A DNA stretch of 64,000 nucleotides. Source: Zygnema cylindricum. Lineage: Eukaryota > Streptophyta > Zygnematophyceae > Zygnematales > Zygnemataceae. This document shows positions 1-12,147 of this stretch, piece after piece. The DNA lies in assembly GCA_037447655.1 (NCBI GenBank), contig JBBHKE010002370.1, positions 102,320-166,319 on the forward strand. The letters run 5' to 3'. Numbering within the stretch: the stretch's first letter is position 1; each line of letters begins with the position of its first letter. The position numbers and the translations under genes are program-made. The notes beneath the pieces were generated by a model. It was not told the DNA's origin, did no database searches, and saw only the letters and a list, made by a program, of their open reading frames with translations.

Positions 1-1201
1 GGAGATCTTCATGCTGCAACGCGAACGGTTTGTGGAGGAAGGAGAGGAGAGTAAGGTATGCCGGCTGATTAAATCTCTTTATGGTTTGAAACAGGCACCC
101 CGACAGTGGAATAAGAAGCTTGAAGAGTTTCTTACCTGTTTAGGATATATCCCGATCAACTCAGATCACTCAATCTATGTTTTAGAAGATGAGGAAGGTT
201 TTCTATTTATTGCAATTTATGTAGACGATTTGTTTGTTTTAAGTAAATCAATGGAAAAAATTAGTAAACTGAAAACCGATCTTAAGGGGAGATTTGAAAT
301 GAAGGATATGGGGGAAGCAAAATATATTTTGGGAATTCAAGTAGAAAGAGATTAAAAAAGAAAAATTATAAGATTGACTCAAAAGGAAGCAATAGGGAAC
401 ATGCTTGAAAAATTTCAAATGGATAAAGCTAATAGTTGTACAACTCCAATGGAGTTGAAGAAGGGAAGTGAGGGGAGTGAGGAAGAAGGAGTCATAGTCT
501 TAGACGAGGAATTATCTCCTGAAGAACAGAAGTTCATGCAGACTATTCCTTACAGGCAAGTAGTGGGAAGTCTAATCTATTTTATGAATTGTACCCGGCC
601 GGATTTAGCTGCAGCTGTAGAAGTGCTGAGTAGAAGTCTAAATGCTCCCACTAAGAGGGATTGGGAGGCAACTAAGAGAGTCCTTAGGTATTTGAACAGA
701 ACTAGGGATCTATGGTTGCATTTGGGTGGAGAGAATACTGACATCACTACTTGGAGTGATGCTAGTTATGGTGATGCTCCGATGAGGAGATGCAATTCTA
801 GATATGTATTATATGTGGGTGATGGGGCTTTCTGTTGGAGTAGCTTACATCAAAAAGTTATTGCTCAGTCCACCATGGAGGTTGAGTATATGTCGTATTT
901 CTCTGCTGTAAAATAATTGATGTGGGTCAAGTCTTTGCTTAGTGAGCTTGGTCACCTTACGAGTGGTGTGCAGAAAATATTTTGTAATAATCAGGCAGCA
1001 ATTGCTATTTCTGCCAATCCTAAACATCAATTTAAAGCTAAACACATGGACATCAGACTCAGCTTTGTAAGAGAGAAAGTAGAAAACAAAATAATGAGTT
1101 TAGAGTACCGACCAAATAGTGAGATAGTAGCAGATATGATGACCAAACTTGTGCCTTCCCCTAAGCTACTTTTCTTGGGGATAAGTGTGTTCTTAAATTA
1201 A
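1..1201 (+). pseudogene. Copia pol fragment: reverse transcriptase and RNase H
   Basis: The translation carries the Copia RT landmarks SLYGLKQAPRQW and the catalytic YVDD (in FIAIYVDDLFVLSKS), then the conserved MNCTRPDLAAAV block, and RNase H landmarks SDASYGDAP and STMEVEYM. The frame is broken by TAA near 353, TAA near 914 and further changes towards the end. In life this protein would copy element RNA to cDNA in virus-like particles. The fragment lacks gag, protease and integrase because the window starts inside pol. Confidence 0.92.
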
Positions 1202-1225
1202 AGATTAACTAGAAAATAAGGGGAG

Positions 1226-2261
1226 TGTAGAAATTAATGGTCCATTTAAAGTATTTTCAAGGTCTAAATAGAAATATAGAAAGAAGCCGAGGCAATCTAC
1301 CTCTAACTTCTCTCTCCAACTACTGAGAAATTCGAGAGGGAGCTAGAGCCATTGCTACCTAGGCTATCTAGAGGTTTCACGAAATATATATTATTAAGAA
1401 GTTTATTCACTAAAAGGTATGTGCCGGCCACAAGATTTGATCCTGGTACCTACTGGACGACAGACAGATGGTAGCCGGTAGCCTTAGCCCTTAAGTCTTT
1501 AACTACTGTTACATACTATATGGTTTGATATTTAATTAAACATTGTCAAGTAGGATAATTCATTTAATTGTTACTGTTTACGGGAGATATAGATCCATTA
1601 ATGTAAAAGTACGGATTACGGTACGGATAAGAAACCAATACCGCGCACTTATTTCTTTAATGAAACGAATATCGCGCATGTATTTATTACGGCTACGATT
1701 AAATCTGCATTTAATCGGACGGCTGGAATTAACACCGAGATCGCGGAAGAGGATTTCGGCGGTTTGTGATCATCGCCACATTGGATGACACGTGGCGGAA
1801 TTACATTGGATCGCGGCATGTGCGAGGATTACGAGAGCAAATCCGAACATACCACGTGTCAACATTTAGGCCAAGTCCTACAGTGTCCGTACAGAAAGTA
1901 CACCGGCAGCTGTACTTTTGTGTACGGAACTGTAATCCGATTGGCCACGTACATCAGTAGATAGAGTTTGTGAGAGAGATAGGACTTAGAAAAATTAGGA
2001 GATAGGACCCTCTCTCCTAGAGAGCTTCGGTACAAAAGGTCAACTTTGACCCTCTATAACTTACTGCTCAAGGGAGCAAATTCAAAGATTCTATTTGCTA
2101 TCGACTTAGGGGAGTCTTGCCTTCATAGGGGTGAAGTTGGTCAGCGTTATTGTCTGCCAAGGTGGCAGTTGTTTTTGCTGAAACACAAAGGGTTCAGGGT
2201 TATCCTAGAGCCTTCTTAGAAGCTTTCCACTCAGAGAACTTATAGAGGTCTCAGAGTTTCA
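1226..2261 (+). repeat. 3' LTR of E1
   Basis: It starts TGTAGAAATTAATGG right after the polypurine tract and ends ...GAGTTTCA, by alignment with the LTR ends of E4 and E5. The last 20 bases correspond to the first codons of Gag in E5, with the ATG changed to ATA. On the opposite strand near 1410-1480 is a degenerate version of the tRNA-like block better seen in E4. Confidence 0.8.
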
Positions 2262-3558
2262 TTTCGCTTATCATTTTTTTTTTATTAACGCGTTTTATAT
2301 AGAAGGCTTTAATTTAAGAGGGGGCAATAAACCGGTCGGATTTCGAGTGTCCATAATTTGAAAAACAAAAATGACAGATTTGGGAATTTGAAATTTTGAC
2401 TTTTGTGACTTCTTATTGAATTTTAATAAGGGGAAAGTTGCATCACGGAAAAAACGAGGGCGTTTAATAAAAGTCGTATTGCTTCGTATAGTGCGGTACT
2501 AAAAAAAAATATAATCTGAAAAACAAAGCTAAGGTCGTAGTCCATCGAGCAAAATGTCGGGTTGTTTACTGGGAAACATACCTTTCTGGACTAGGCCATG
2601 CTGAATTTTTCATTTTTTTTTAAATATGTTTACGAAAGATCGACAAGATTCTCCAAACTTTTGGGACAAAACAACAACTGTCCAATTTTAATTTTCCGAA
2701 GCAAACGCTCATTTTGTCTAGTGTATAGAGATTCTCCTCAATTGTCCCTCTGAGAAGACTTGCCACACATAAGACGTGTCTATAGGTACACTTGGAAAAA
2801 AAAAGGTATCATCCACGGCGGACGAGCAATGATGACCTCACAATTGGCTAAGGCCATTTGCCTACGTTCAAGGGGATTGTGAAAGCAATGAAAACATCTC
2901 TGCTGAATGATATTTCTCTAACGATTCTTTTCCTTCATGGAAAGGTCTTTACGTTTAAAACATAATGGCAAGCTATAAATTACAAATTTTCATTTTGAAA
3001 TGGATTTCGAAACGGTTGGTAGAACGAAATGACAAATACGTACAAATTGTACATTCGAGCCGCGCTAGTAGATATTTTAATCTGTGCTTGTTCATAAATA
3101 TGACGTTCAAATTTTGTGCTTTTCGAAATTTTTAAAATTCCTAGCCAGGTGAACAAGATCTTACATGGTTCTCATCCCAATCGAGCACGTAAGCAATTCG
3201 TTTTTCGTTGGCACAACCTGATAGAGAGGTGACAGAAATATTACTACCAGGTGACACAAATATTAAAGCCAGTAAACGTGTCCGTACGATCAATGATCAA
3301 CAAGAAACACCTGATGGACTACGACCCTTATTGAATGAATGAAATGATTCTTTGAGATTACGAGGGTAAACCTTGACAGTTCGATGCACAATAAGATGCG
3401 TCCTCAATTAAACCTTTCAATTTGCAATGAGTGACCCTAACGAGGTTAAGTTTGAAAGCCATAATGTATATCATTATGCTTGGTGGAGAAGTGAAAAATA
3501 TCTAAAATGAACGTGTGATCAAGTGGTTGCACATCAATTGGGCCATGTGCATTCTGCG
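2262..3558. other. Intergenic stretch without recognised genes
   Basis: AT-rich sequence between E1 and E3. I see no ORF with family resemblance, no tRNA and no clear terminal repeats. Around 3221-3270 a short motif AGGTGACA(G/C)AAATATTA occurs twice. Confidence 0.5.
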
Positions 3559-3774
3559 TGTTGTTTTGGGAAAGTTTTCATCTTCTCTATACCTCAGAAT
3601 GTGAGGAAGAATGAGTTTTGGGAATTTCAATGTTTTTTAGTAACTCCGATTTAGTAGGAACCAGAATTCATGTTTCAATTGGTGTTACAGTGACTCATTA
3701 AAAAATACACTGATGAATACACTCCCGAAAAACAAGTTGGCACAATGGAGAACGTATTTCGAAAGTACACACAT

Positions 3775-4773
3775 TGTTGTTTTTGAAAGCTTTGTCTTCA
3801 GTATATAGAGCTGTGAGGGAAGTCTGAGTAATTAGAATATTTTGATGTGATTTGAAATATAATACATACCTTAAATAGTGTGACAGTAGAAGGTTTTCTC
3901 AAAGAGTATTAGTACGTTCACATATACACAAGTCGGTTTTTTAGACATTGTAGGAAACGCGGAATGGTCATGGACACATGTCATCTATTAGACGACTAGA
4001 TTCTAAGAATCTGGCAGACGTAAACTAAACCGGACATCTGGGAAAATTGATACCAAATTGCAAATACTAGACGTTGTTTCACATTAGATTAACGGCGTAA
4101 ATTCTGATGGGGACCATAGATGACGAGGAGCTTCGTAAGCGTCCCTGATAGTCGTACAAGTTTGCCACAGCATGATGGAAGTATTTGAGGTTGTGGACTA
4201 AGCAAGGAACATTACATGTACGGCATTAGATTGTAAATACCTGGAGAGATTATTTATGTAGCGTATCGCTTTAGAAAATAGTGTTTTACTATTCATTTTC
4301 AGGCTCGTTAGATATGGGTTTTTGGAAGTACACTAGTGTACCTTGTCGTACTATGGTACAGTACTACTATTAAAGGTACTGACATCTGATTAGCTAGTGG
4401 GCAGTAGATGCTCTCTCAAAGTATAAAGATTAGGACATAGAAATAATTCTGTATCTAGTTTTGGGATAAGGGAAACAAAAAAAGCAGTTTTTGGGAAACT
4501 TGCAGGTCTTCTATCTTATGGTCTCCTGGGTCAATTTGGCTGTAACTTTAGGAGTTAATAGTGTGCATGCTAAGGTTCTTATGTGCTGAGTTGTGTGTTA
4601 ATTAGATCTGTGAGTCTAGATCTATAGTGTGGTAAAGTTCAGTAAACTGTGAGAAATTGAAATAGTGAAATATAGTACTTTGTAGGGACTTCTTGAAAAG
4701 CTTTTGCTTAAGCTATGTCTACTTCTACTACTACTCCTGCAGATCCACCTGCACCAGTTGTCATAGAAGAATA
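3775..4773 (+). repeat. 5' LTR of E2
   Basis: About 1 kb, starting TGTTGTTTTTGAAAG and matching 8926-9925 along its whole length. Similarity stops at GAAGAATA, immediately before the primer-binding site. The LTR contains ATG at 4715, the Gag start, so about 19.7 Gag codons lie inside the LTR. Confidence 0.88.
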
Positions 4774-5560
4774 GGTTATGGACCTGTCTTCAAGAATCCC
4801 TACTTTTAATGGTCAAAAGTATGCTTACTGAGCGGATATGGTTGAGTCACATTTTGAAAATGCAAGTATGCTAGACATTCTAGATGGATCACTTGATGAA
4901 GCTGATCCAACATGGGCGAGGAAGATTTCACAAGCTCAAAATACTCTCAAACTCTGCCTTTCGGAGAACATGGTCATGTTGAGAATCAAAATGAAAAAGG
5001 CGATCGACATATGGAAGTCACTAAAGACTTCTTATGAAAGGCGAATGTTCGGAGGAACTTATGTTGGCTGGAAAGATATAGGACTACAAATACTTGGGGG
5101 GAACAATGGTCGAGTATACCGACAATTTAGAGCTCTAATTAATGCTCATGCTTGTGCTGGAAGTTCTTTTTCTAAGTTCCAACAAGCTACATTGATAGTT
5201 AGGGGTCTTCCTAGTAGCATGAAAGATGCATCTACTGAATTGAAAAAGCATGACAAATCCAGATGGACTCTTCAGTTAGCTATTAATATTATACATGAAG
5301 AGGAGTCTACGTCAAAGATGCTTAGTGGAGAAAAGAACGTAGAAGTATTCAACACAGACTTTGACAGGAAGGGACAGTATAATCAGAGGAGAAATAAGTT
5401 TAATCAGCAAAGGAATTTGTTTAATCAGAATCAGGATTCAGTTTTAACAGTTCAATCAAGGTCAAAATAGACAGTCTTTTACTGCTTATTTTTACTTTTC
5501 AGAGAGAGGTCATGGTTATTGGTACTGACCTAATCTCAAAAAGGCAAATGAGACATGGTT
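4715..5560 (+). pseudogene. Copia gag remnant of E2
   Basis: The Gag start is ATG at 4715, inside the LTR (MSTSTTTPADPPAPV). The frame then passes an in-frame TAG at the LTR edge, continues through the translated primer-binding site, hits TGA near 4830 and reopens as MVESHFENASMLDILDG from 4838 to 5470. The middle has the alpha-helical Copia Gag pattern (AIDIWKSLKTSYERR, FRALINAHACAG). Near 5490-5530 a zinc-knuckle remnant keeps RGHGY but has lost cysteines, one to a stop. This protein would form the element's particle. Confidence 0.8.
4774..4788 (+). promoter_or_regulatory. Half-tRNA primer-binding site of E2 (degenerate)
   Basis: GGTTATGGACC sits directly after the LTR. It is a mutated form of the GGTTATGGGCCCACC seen intact in E5, which pairs with the anticodon arm of initiator tRNA-Met rather than with its 3' end. 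Confidence 0.7.
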
Positions 5561-5699
5561 ATATAGGCCAGGATGGCAGGAGAGTCCATTTAACTAAGGA
5601 TTTTCTAGTCAGCAATTACAGAAAAACTCATTATTTTCGTCATCTGTTACTGAGGAGGATGAGTAGTTGAGCTTCATTGGGCAAGATGACTCATAGTTA

Positions 5700-7062
5700 T
5701 TTGTAATGGCAGCACCAATGGAGGGCTCTAAGGCACTGGGTGGAAAATGGACACCAGAACGTCAACACATATTTGCTGGAACAAATCGCTTTTCACAAAT
5801 CTAAAGTCAAAACCTGCAAGAAACATTTACTATGCCTGTGGAATGAGTGTGCAGACGTCTGCACAGGGTGATGTCTCATTGCTGGTAGATGTAGGAGGAA
5901 AACCAATAAAAAAAACACTTCATAATGTTTTGTTTGTTCCTGATTTCAAAAAGAACCTTTTTTCTACATCTTTTGTTGAGAGTAAAGGTTTTGAGGTCTC
6001 CCTTAAAGGAGGTAGGCAAGTTGTGAGCAAGCTAAACAAGATAGCACTTACGCGAACTAGAGATGCAATTAAAATTTATCGAAAGGATATGGCAGATTCT
6101 AAAGAAAATGATGTTCTCTATTTTGGTGTCCAATCTGAAAATGAATTTTGTCATAAAAGGCTAGGCCATGTTAACTATGACACACTATCAAAAATGGTCA
6201 AAGCTGGTAAAATAGAAGGTGTCTCACTATCAGATCAGCCAATAAAAACTTGTGATGATTGTTCTTTAGGAAAGATTCATAAGTTGCCTTTCCCACAGCA
6301 ATCAGATCACAAATCTACAAAGGTTTTACAAATTATTCATTCGGATGTTCTAGGTCCAGCACATGTCCCATCTACCGGGGGGGTTCGTATTATGGTTGCT
6401 TTTACAGACGATTTCTCTTGATTCACAAAATTATACTTTATGAAAGAAAAGAGTGAAGTGTTCAGCCACTTCAAACATTACAAAGCTTGGGTGGAGAAAC
6501 TACATGGAGTTCTGATTCTAAAACTCAGATCGGATAATGGAGGGTAATATATGTCAAATGAATTTGAAAATTTTTTGTTGGATGAAGAATTAGTCGTTAG
6601 ATAACAGTTCGTTACACTCCTCAGGAGAATGGTGTTTGTGAGAGATTAAACAGTACAATTACAGAATGTGCTAGATCTATGCTAGCTGATAAGAGTATAG
6701 ATTTGAAATTCTGGGCTGAGGCCGCAAATTGTGCTGTTTATATCAAAAACAAAATTGCATGTTGTTCGGTCAGTATTACACCTTTAAAACTATGGACAGG
6801 TAGAAAACCATATGTCGGTAATTTTAGAGTTTTTGGTTGTAAATGCTTTATTCTAAATACATCCCCAAGTTCCTGGAAAATGGAACCAAAAGGTCTACCA
6901 GGTATTCTTATGGGGTATGATGATAACTCAAAAGGCTATAGAGTTTATGTCTTAGAAAAGCAGAAGATAGTAGTATGTAGAAACATTATTATAAAAGATG
7001 AAGCAGAATCAGCAGATTTATTCTCTATGTCAGGAAGTCAGGTTGCAAAAAAATCTCAGTAA
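5700..7062 (+). pseudogene. Copia protease and integrase remnant of E2
   Basis: The first part resembles the Copia aspartic protease, but the active-site Asp-Ser-Gly is altered to Asp-Thr-Arg (MDTRTSTHICWNKSLF). After it come the integrase zinc region (CHKRLGHVNYDTLSKM, CDDCSLGK) and core (IHSDVLGPAHVPS and FTDDFS, the catalytic Asp positions), then ENGVCERLN and the conserved FWAEAANCAVYIKN. Stops occur near 6419, 6545 and 6603. The C-terminal part 6679-7062 reads well to DEAESADLFSM. Confidence 0.88.
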
Positions 7063-8898
7063 TATGTTATTTTTGACACACAGAAAACACTGTTTTATCC
7101 ACCTATTCAGCAACCTCTTACAAATCCGGTGGTTTTCGAACCTCAGGTTCCTCTTCAACATCAAATGGAGCTCAAAGATCAGTTACAGGATCAGTCACAG
7201 CCAGGTGCAAGGCAACTAAGAAACGCAAGACATCCATCGATCTCCGCCTCAGAATTTCGAAGGGGAAGGAGAACTAGCAGTTGGCTTCAATCAAGTTCCC
7301 ACTTTGCCTAATTTGCTAACCCAGGAGAACCTCAGACCATCCATGAGGCCTTCTCTTCACCGGAAAGAACTCACTGGATTGAGGCGGCAAACGACAAAAC
7401 GAAGTCTATAATGGAAGCTCAAACGTGGAGCTGGTGGATCTACCTCCACAATGAAAAGCCATTGGAGTAAATGGGTTTTTAAAGTGAAATTAAACCAAGA
7501 TGGCACGATTGAACGGTACAAGGCCAGTCTTGTGGCCAAAGGTTAGAATCACAAAGAAGGAATCGATTTTGAGGAGACCTTCTCTCCAGTGGTAAGATTC
7601 CCAACTGTTAGAATCTTACTCAGTTTAGCTTCTATTGAAAACATGGAGGTCCATCAGATGGACGTTAAGACAACGTTCTTTTATGGAGAGCTGGAAGAAA
7701 CTATTTATATGCAGCAGCTAAAAATGTATGTGGAAAAAGGAAAAGAAAACCTAGTATGTAAACTGATGAAATCCTTGTATGGGCTGAAACAACCCCCCAA
7801 ACAGTGGAACCTAAAGTTAGATGAGTTCCTCACCAAACTAGGTTTCAAAAGAATCAGTTCACACCATTCTGTTTATGTTTTGCAAGGGAGGATGGAATAT
7901 TGTATATTGCTGTTTACATAGACGATTTGCTGCTTATCAGCAAATCCATGGATGACATAAATAGGATCAAGAGTGCCCTGAAATCAAGGTTTGAGATGAA
8001 GACCTCGGTGCGGCCAAATACATTATAGGAATACAAGTAGAGAGAGATAGAAGTAAGTGGCAAATCATGCTAAATCAAAAGGAGGCTATTAGTTCCATGC
8101 TTGAAAAGTTTGATATGAAAGAAGCTAAAGGATGTGTCACTCTTATGGAATAGAGACAGAAATTAGAGGGAGTTCACTCTAAGTCAGGTAATCTAGTTGA
8201 TGAGATGCTAGAGTCAGGGGAGGAGGAGTTCATGGCCTCAAAATCATATAGTCAGGTAGTTGGATCTCTTATCTATTTCATGAATTGTACTAGGCCGGAT
8301 GTGGCAGCAGCTGTTGGAGCACTAAGTAGGAGTCTGCTGAATCCAAAAAGGGCAGATTGGGAAGATGCAAAAAGAGTCCTGAGATACTTAGCAGGAACTA
8401 ACAATCTTAAACTTGTCCTCGGAGGAGGGGAAGTCAAGCTAAAAACTTGGAGCGATGCGAGTTATGGAGACATGCCCAGCAGAAAATCCACCACTGGATT
8501 TGTTCTACAGATTGGAAATGGTAACCTGCTGTTGGAGCAGCAAACTTCAGAAGGTCACCGCCCAGTCAACTAAAGAGTCTGAATATATGGCAGCAAGTTT
8601 TGCCCTCAAGGAACTCTTTTGGGTAAAAGCACTTTTGCAGGAATTGGGACATATGCAATCTGGTCCTCAAGTTATCTGGTGCGACAACAAAGCAGCAATT
8701 GCCATAGCCTCTAACCCCAGCCATCACTTTAAGAGCAAACACATGGATATCAAACTGCATTTTGTCTGTGAAAATGTACTAGCAAAGGAAATTAAATTAT
8801 GCTATTTGCCGGAGGAAAACATGGTTGTAGATATGTTAACGAAAGCTCTTCCTACACCTAAATTACAGTTTTGCAGAAAAGGCTATAGGTCTAATTGA
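7063..8898 (+). pseudogene. Copia reverse transcriptase and RNase H remnant of E2
   Basis: A linker region (7063-7560) leads into RT with HQMDVKTTFF, LMKSLYGLKQPPKQW and, after a frameshift near 7895, the catalytic YIDD (7913-7926). RNase H starts near 8205 (MNCTRPDVAAAV, SDASYGDMPSRKSTTGF) and continues in another frame to 8898 (STKESEYMAAS, DNKAAIAIASNPSHH, KHMDIKLHF). At least two frameshifts and several stops inactivate it. The polypurine tract follows at once. Confidence 0.9.
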
Positions 8899-8925
8899 TT
8901 AACTGAGACTAAAGCTTTAGGGGAG

Positions 8926-9925
8926 TGTTATTTTTGAAAGCTTTGTCTTCAGTATACAGAGCTGTGAGGGAAGTCTGAGTACTTAGAAAATTTTGATGTG
9001 ATTTGAAATGTAATACTTACCTTAAATAGTGTGAAAGTAGAAGGTTTTCTCAAAGAGTATTAGTACAGTCATATATACACGCGTTGGTTTTTTAGACATT
9101 GCAAAAAAAAGCGGAATGGTCATGGACACATGTCATCTATCGGACGACTGGATGCTAAGAATCGGGCGGACGGAAACTAAACCAGACATATGGGAACATT
9201 GATACCAAATGACAAATACCAAACGTTGATTCACATTAGATTAACGACGGAAATTTTGAAAGGGACCACAGATGACGAGGAGCTTCGTAAGCATCCCAGA
9301 TAGTTGTACAAGTTTGCCACAGCAGTATGGAAGTATTTGAGGTTGCTGACTAAGCAAGTAGCATTACATGTACGGCATTAGATTGTAAATACCTGGAGAG
9401 ATTATTTTTTTAGCGTAGCGCTTTAGAAAATAGTGTTTCACTATTTATTTTTATGCTAGTTAGATATGGGTTTTTAGAAGTACACTAGTGTACCTTGTCA
9501 TACTATGGTACGGTACTACTATTCAGAGTACTGACATATAATTAGCTAGTGGGCAGTAGATGCTCTCTCAGATTATAAAGATTAGGACTTAGAAATATTT
9601 ATGTATCCAGTTTTGGGATAAGGGAAACCAAAAAGGCAATTTCTGGGAAACTTGCAGGTCTTGTATCTTATGGTCTACTAGGTCAATTTGGCTGTAACTT
9701 TCGGAGTTAACAGTGTGAATGCTGAGGTTCTTATGTGCTGAGTTGTGTGTTAATTAGATCTTTGAGTCTGGATGTATAGTGTGGTAAAGTTCAGTAAACT
9801 GTGAGATATTGAAGTAGTGAAATATTGTACTTTGTATGGACTTCTTGAAAAGCTTCTGCTTAAGCTAAGTCTACTTCTACTACTACTGCTGCAGCTCCAC
9901 GTGCACCAGTTCTCATAGAACAACA
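8926..9925 (+). repeat. 3' LTR of E2
   Basis: 1000 bp, starting TGTTATTTTTGAAAG and ending GAACAACA, colinear with 3775-4773. It also contains the first Gag codons, here with ATG changed to AAG. Confidence 0.88.
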
Positions 9926-11349
9926 CCCATAAATACACTCCCAAAAGACGCGTTGGTAAAAAGGAGAATGTATTCTGGAATATCCGTCTGTTGGTGTAGA
10001 GATAAACTTGATGACCGAAATGATACGTGGCGGTTCGCCTACGGATCTAAATGTGATATATGGGCTGCCGAAAGAGACCGCTGGCAAATGCTGGTAAGAG
10101 TGGAACATGTACACGATTATATGACGTGGAATACGGAATCGTAGATGTACATATTCAGTTGATATGGTCTTTTTCATTATTTGTTTAGTTGATAAGTGTA
10201 AAATTTCCTTTGTTTGACATACCTTGTCATTTCGGGTATACCCACATTATTAGATATGTTAGTTAGCCAGATGTACTGGAGGTATGCTCTCGTACTTCCG
10301 GCAGTCAAGCTTCAATGTATATAAGTAGGACTTAGGGTGGACTTCCATTAGGCGTCTCGGTAATTGTATGGAAAATTTTACTGAAAGGCGTGCTTTGCAT
10401 TAGGTCGCGACACTAAACCACCTTTTATTTGCATGGCTCATTTTGGTTGTGACACGTACGTTAATATTATGTGCATAAAATCTTAAAAGAATTTAGAATG
10501 CAAAGTTTGAACGCAATATGTGTACGATCGGAGGTAATATTTGTGCCCGCGGAGGAAATATCTGTACCGCGGCAGGTAATTTATGACTCGTACAAATGGC
10601 ATTAAATTCACTACCCAAAATTTCAAAACGTAACAACAAAAAAGCGACGGTAAACATTGATGGTGGGAGCATGACGTGCTAATTTAAGCAGATTCATTGC
10701 CACCCTAACGGAACGCACGTGGCCCTTGTGACGTGTACGCACGTATGCGCGAGCTCCTTGTGGATTTTTTTTACCTTTTCCACGTGGCCTATTTTTACAC
10801 TTTCTTTATTCGAGAAGTCCTCCCTCTGCACGGTCTTAACAAACTATAGGGTTGGTGATGTGGCATCTCGGATAAAAGGTGGAATAGATTCTAACGGTCC
10901 GAAATTAAGCCTACAACATTGGACATTTTTATGTAATGTTGTTTTCCTTAGAAAAAAATAAATCTCTACGAACCTGTACGAAATGGTACGATCGTCAATA
11001 AAAAATCCTATTTTTTTGCTAATGGAAGTCCACCCTTAGTCATTTTAAGAGTTATGAACACTTTGTTGTTAAAAACTATACATGTTGTTTTTGGCGTTTT
11101 TATCTGTGAATATCTCACATATATTTTAGATGAATTCCTTGTAATTTTGTGTGTGTGTGTTCATCCTAATGTTATCTACTTTGTGGTTAATTTTAAGAGC
11201 TATTGTGTTTCTGGTTTGTGATTTATCAACTGTTGAAGTTGTTGTTTTTCAAACCAATTTTTGTGAAAGTATCTTGCTTTTTTTCATTCAAAAATGTCTA
11301 CGCCTGCATCCTGATCGTCTTCAGTTCCGGAATTCGCCTATGAAAAATA
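9926..11349 (+). repeat. 5' LTR of E3, right-hand piece
   Basis: Colinear with the 3' LTR at 15527-16395 (shared landmarks include ACCGAAATGA, GGCGGTTCGCCTACGGAT, CTTGTCATTTC) except for the 701-bp insertion at 10335-11035. It ends GAAAAATA before GGTCACGGGCCCGCC, a mutated primer-binding site. The E3 Gag ATG at 11294 lies within it. Confidence 0.82.
10335..11035. mobile_element. Harbinger-like TIR element (701 bp) in the E3 LTR
   Basis: Terminal inverted repeats GGGTGGACTTCCATTAG and its complement, flanked by direct TTA on both sides (10332-10334, 11036-11038). The sister LTR gives the empty site GACTTAGTCAT near 16085. A 3-bp TTA/TAA duplication with GGG-starting TIRs fits PIF/Harbinger. 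No transposase is visible, so it is non-autonomous. Confidence 0.9.
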
Positions 11350-12130
11350 GGTCACGGGCCCGCCTTCATGAATTCTAGTTTTCGAGGGGAGGGAATACAA
11401 GAAGTCGTCTATGAAAAATAGGTGACGGGCGCGCCTTCATGAATTCTAGTTTTTGATGGGAGGGAATATCTGATTGGGCAAATCTTGTCATGTCATACTT
11501 TGTGCAAGGGAAGTTTTTTAATGTTGTTAATGGATCTATGGCAGAAATTGATGCCAACTATGATCAAAAGAATGAGCAAGCTCTTCATCTATTAAAACTT
11601 ATGATATGTAAGGTGTTGCATATAACTTATATTCGGACTACTAAAACAACAAAAATCTAGGATGCTTTGAAAAAAATATATTCTGGAGCAAATGCTCAAC
11701 ATAAGATTATAACTGCTGGGCACATCTGGGAATATAAGTATACAGGTGGAAACATGGCGGAATATTGAAATAAATTGAGAATTTAACTTGCCGAAAATGC
11801 ATGCTCAGGTGGTTCTTTTATCAAGTACCATAAAGCAATGCTTTTAGTGAGGGTGCTTCTTACTAAGTATAAAGAAGCCTATGATGAATAGAAAAAATTG
11901 GATAAGACACAGTGGAATCTAGATATAGCTATAAATTATGTGCTAGAATAAAAAGCAAACCCGCTGGCATTTAATTCTAGAAAGCCAGCTGAAGCTTACA
12001 ATGCTGAGTTTTAGAGAGATAATAGATTGCAACGAAATCAATCTTTTCAGCAGTTTGAAAGATGTGTCTTTTGCTATAATAATGGTCATTTGTACAAATT
12101 TTTCTTTTGTAGAAAAAAGCGTGTGAAATA
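11294..12130 (+). pseudogene. Copia gag remnant of E3
   Basis: Starts at ATG 11294 inside the LTR (MSTPAS, then a TGA). Scattered Gag-like text follows in changing frames, such as EYKYTGGNMAEY near 11735 and LLTKYKEAYDE near 11868. A zinc-knuckle trace CVFCYNNGH lies near 12065. It is heavily broken. Confidence 0.65.
11336..11468 (+). repeat. Tandem duplication of the E3 primer-binding region
   Basis: Two copies of about 64 bp (about 11336-11399 and 11405-11468) share CTATGAAAAATAGGT, ACGGG, GCCTTCATGAATTCTAGTTT and GGGAGGGAATA. Each holds the LTR end, the primer-binding site and the first internal bases. Confidence 0.85.
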
Positions 12131-12147
12131 GGTTCTAATCGCAAAAG

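Larger units (their letters stand above)
1..2261 (+). mobile_element. Ty1/Copia element E1, 3' part
   Basis: This is the 3' end of a Copia retrotransposon whose left part lies outside the window. It holds the reverse transcriptase and RNase H region (1-1201), a polypurine tract (AAGGGGAG, just before 1226) and a 3' LTR (1226-2261). The copy is dead: the pol frame is cut by stops near 353 and 914. The order RT, RNase H, polypurine tract, LTR is that of Copia, and its protein is close to E4 on the other strand. Confidence 0.9.
3775..9925 (+). mobile_element. Ty1/Copia element E2 (nested in the E3 5' LTR)
   Basis: Full-length element: 5' LTR 3775-4773, degenerate primer-binding site from 4774, gag, protease, integrase, RT and RNase H in Copia order, polypurine tract TTTAGGGGAG before 8926, and 3' LTR 8926-9925. 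Flanking pentamers are CACAT and CCCAT, a target-site duplication with one mismatch. Many in-frame stops, several explainable as C-to-T or G-to-A changes, show it is inactive. Confidence 0.88.

Noticed and set aside
10719-10961. 80-residue open frame in the Harbinger-like element as a transposase
   Set aside because: Too short, no DDE motif or HTH, hydrophobic random text.
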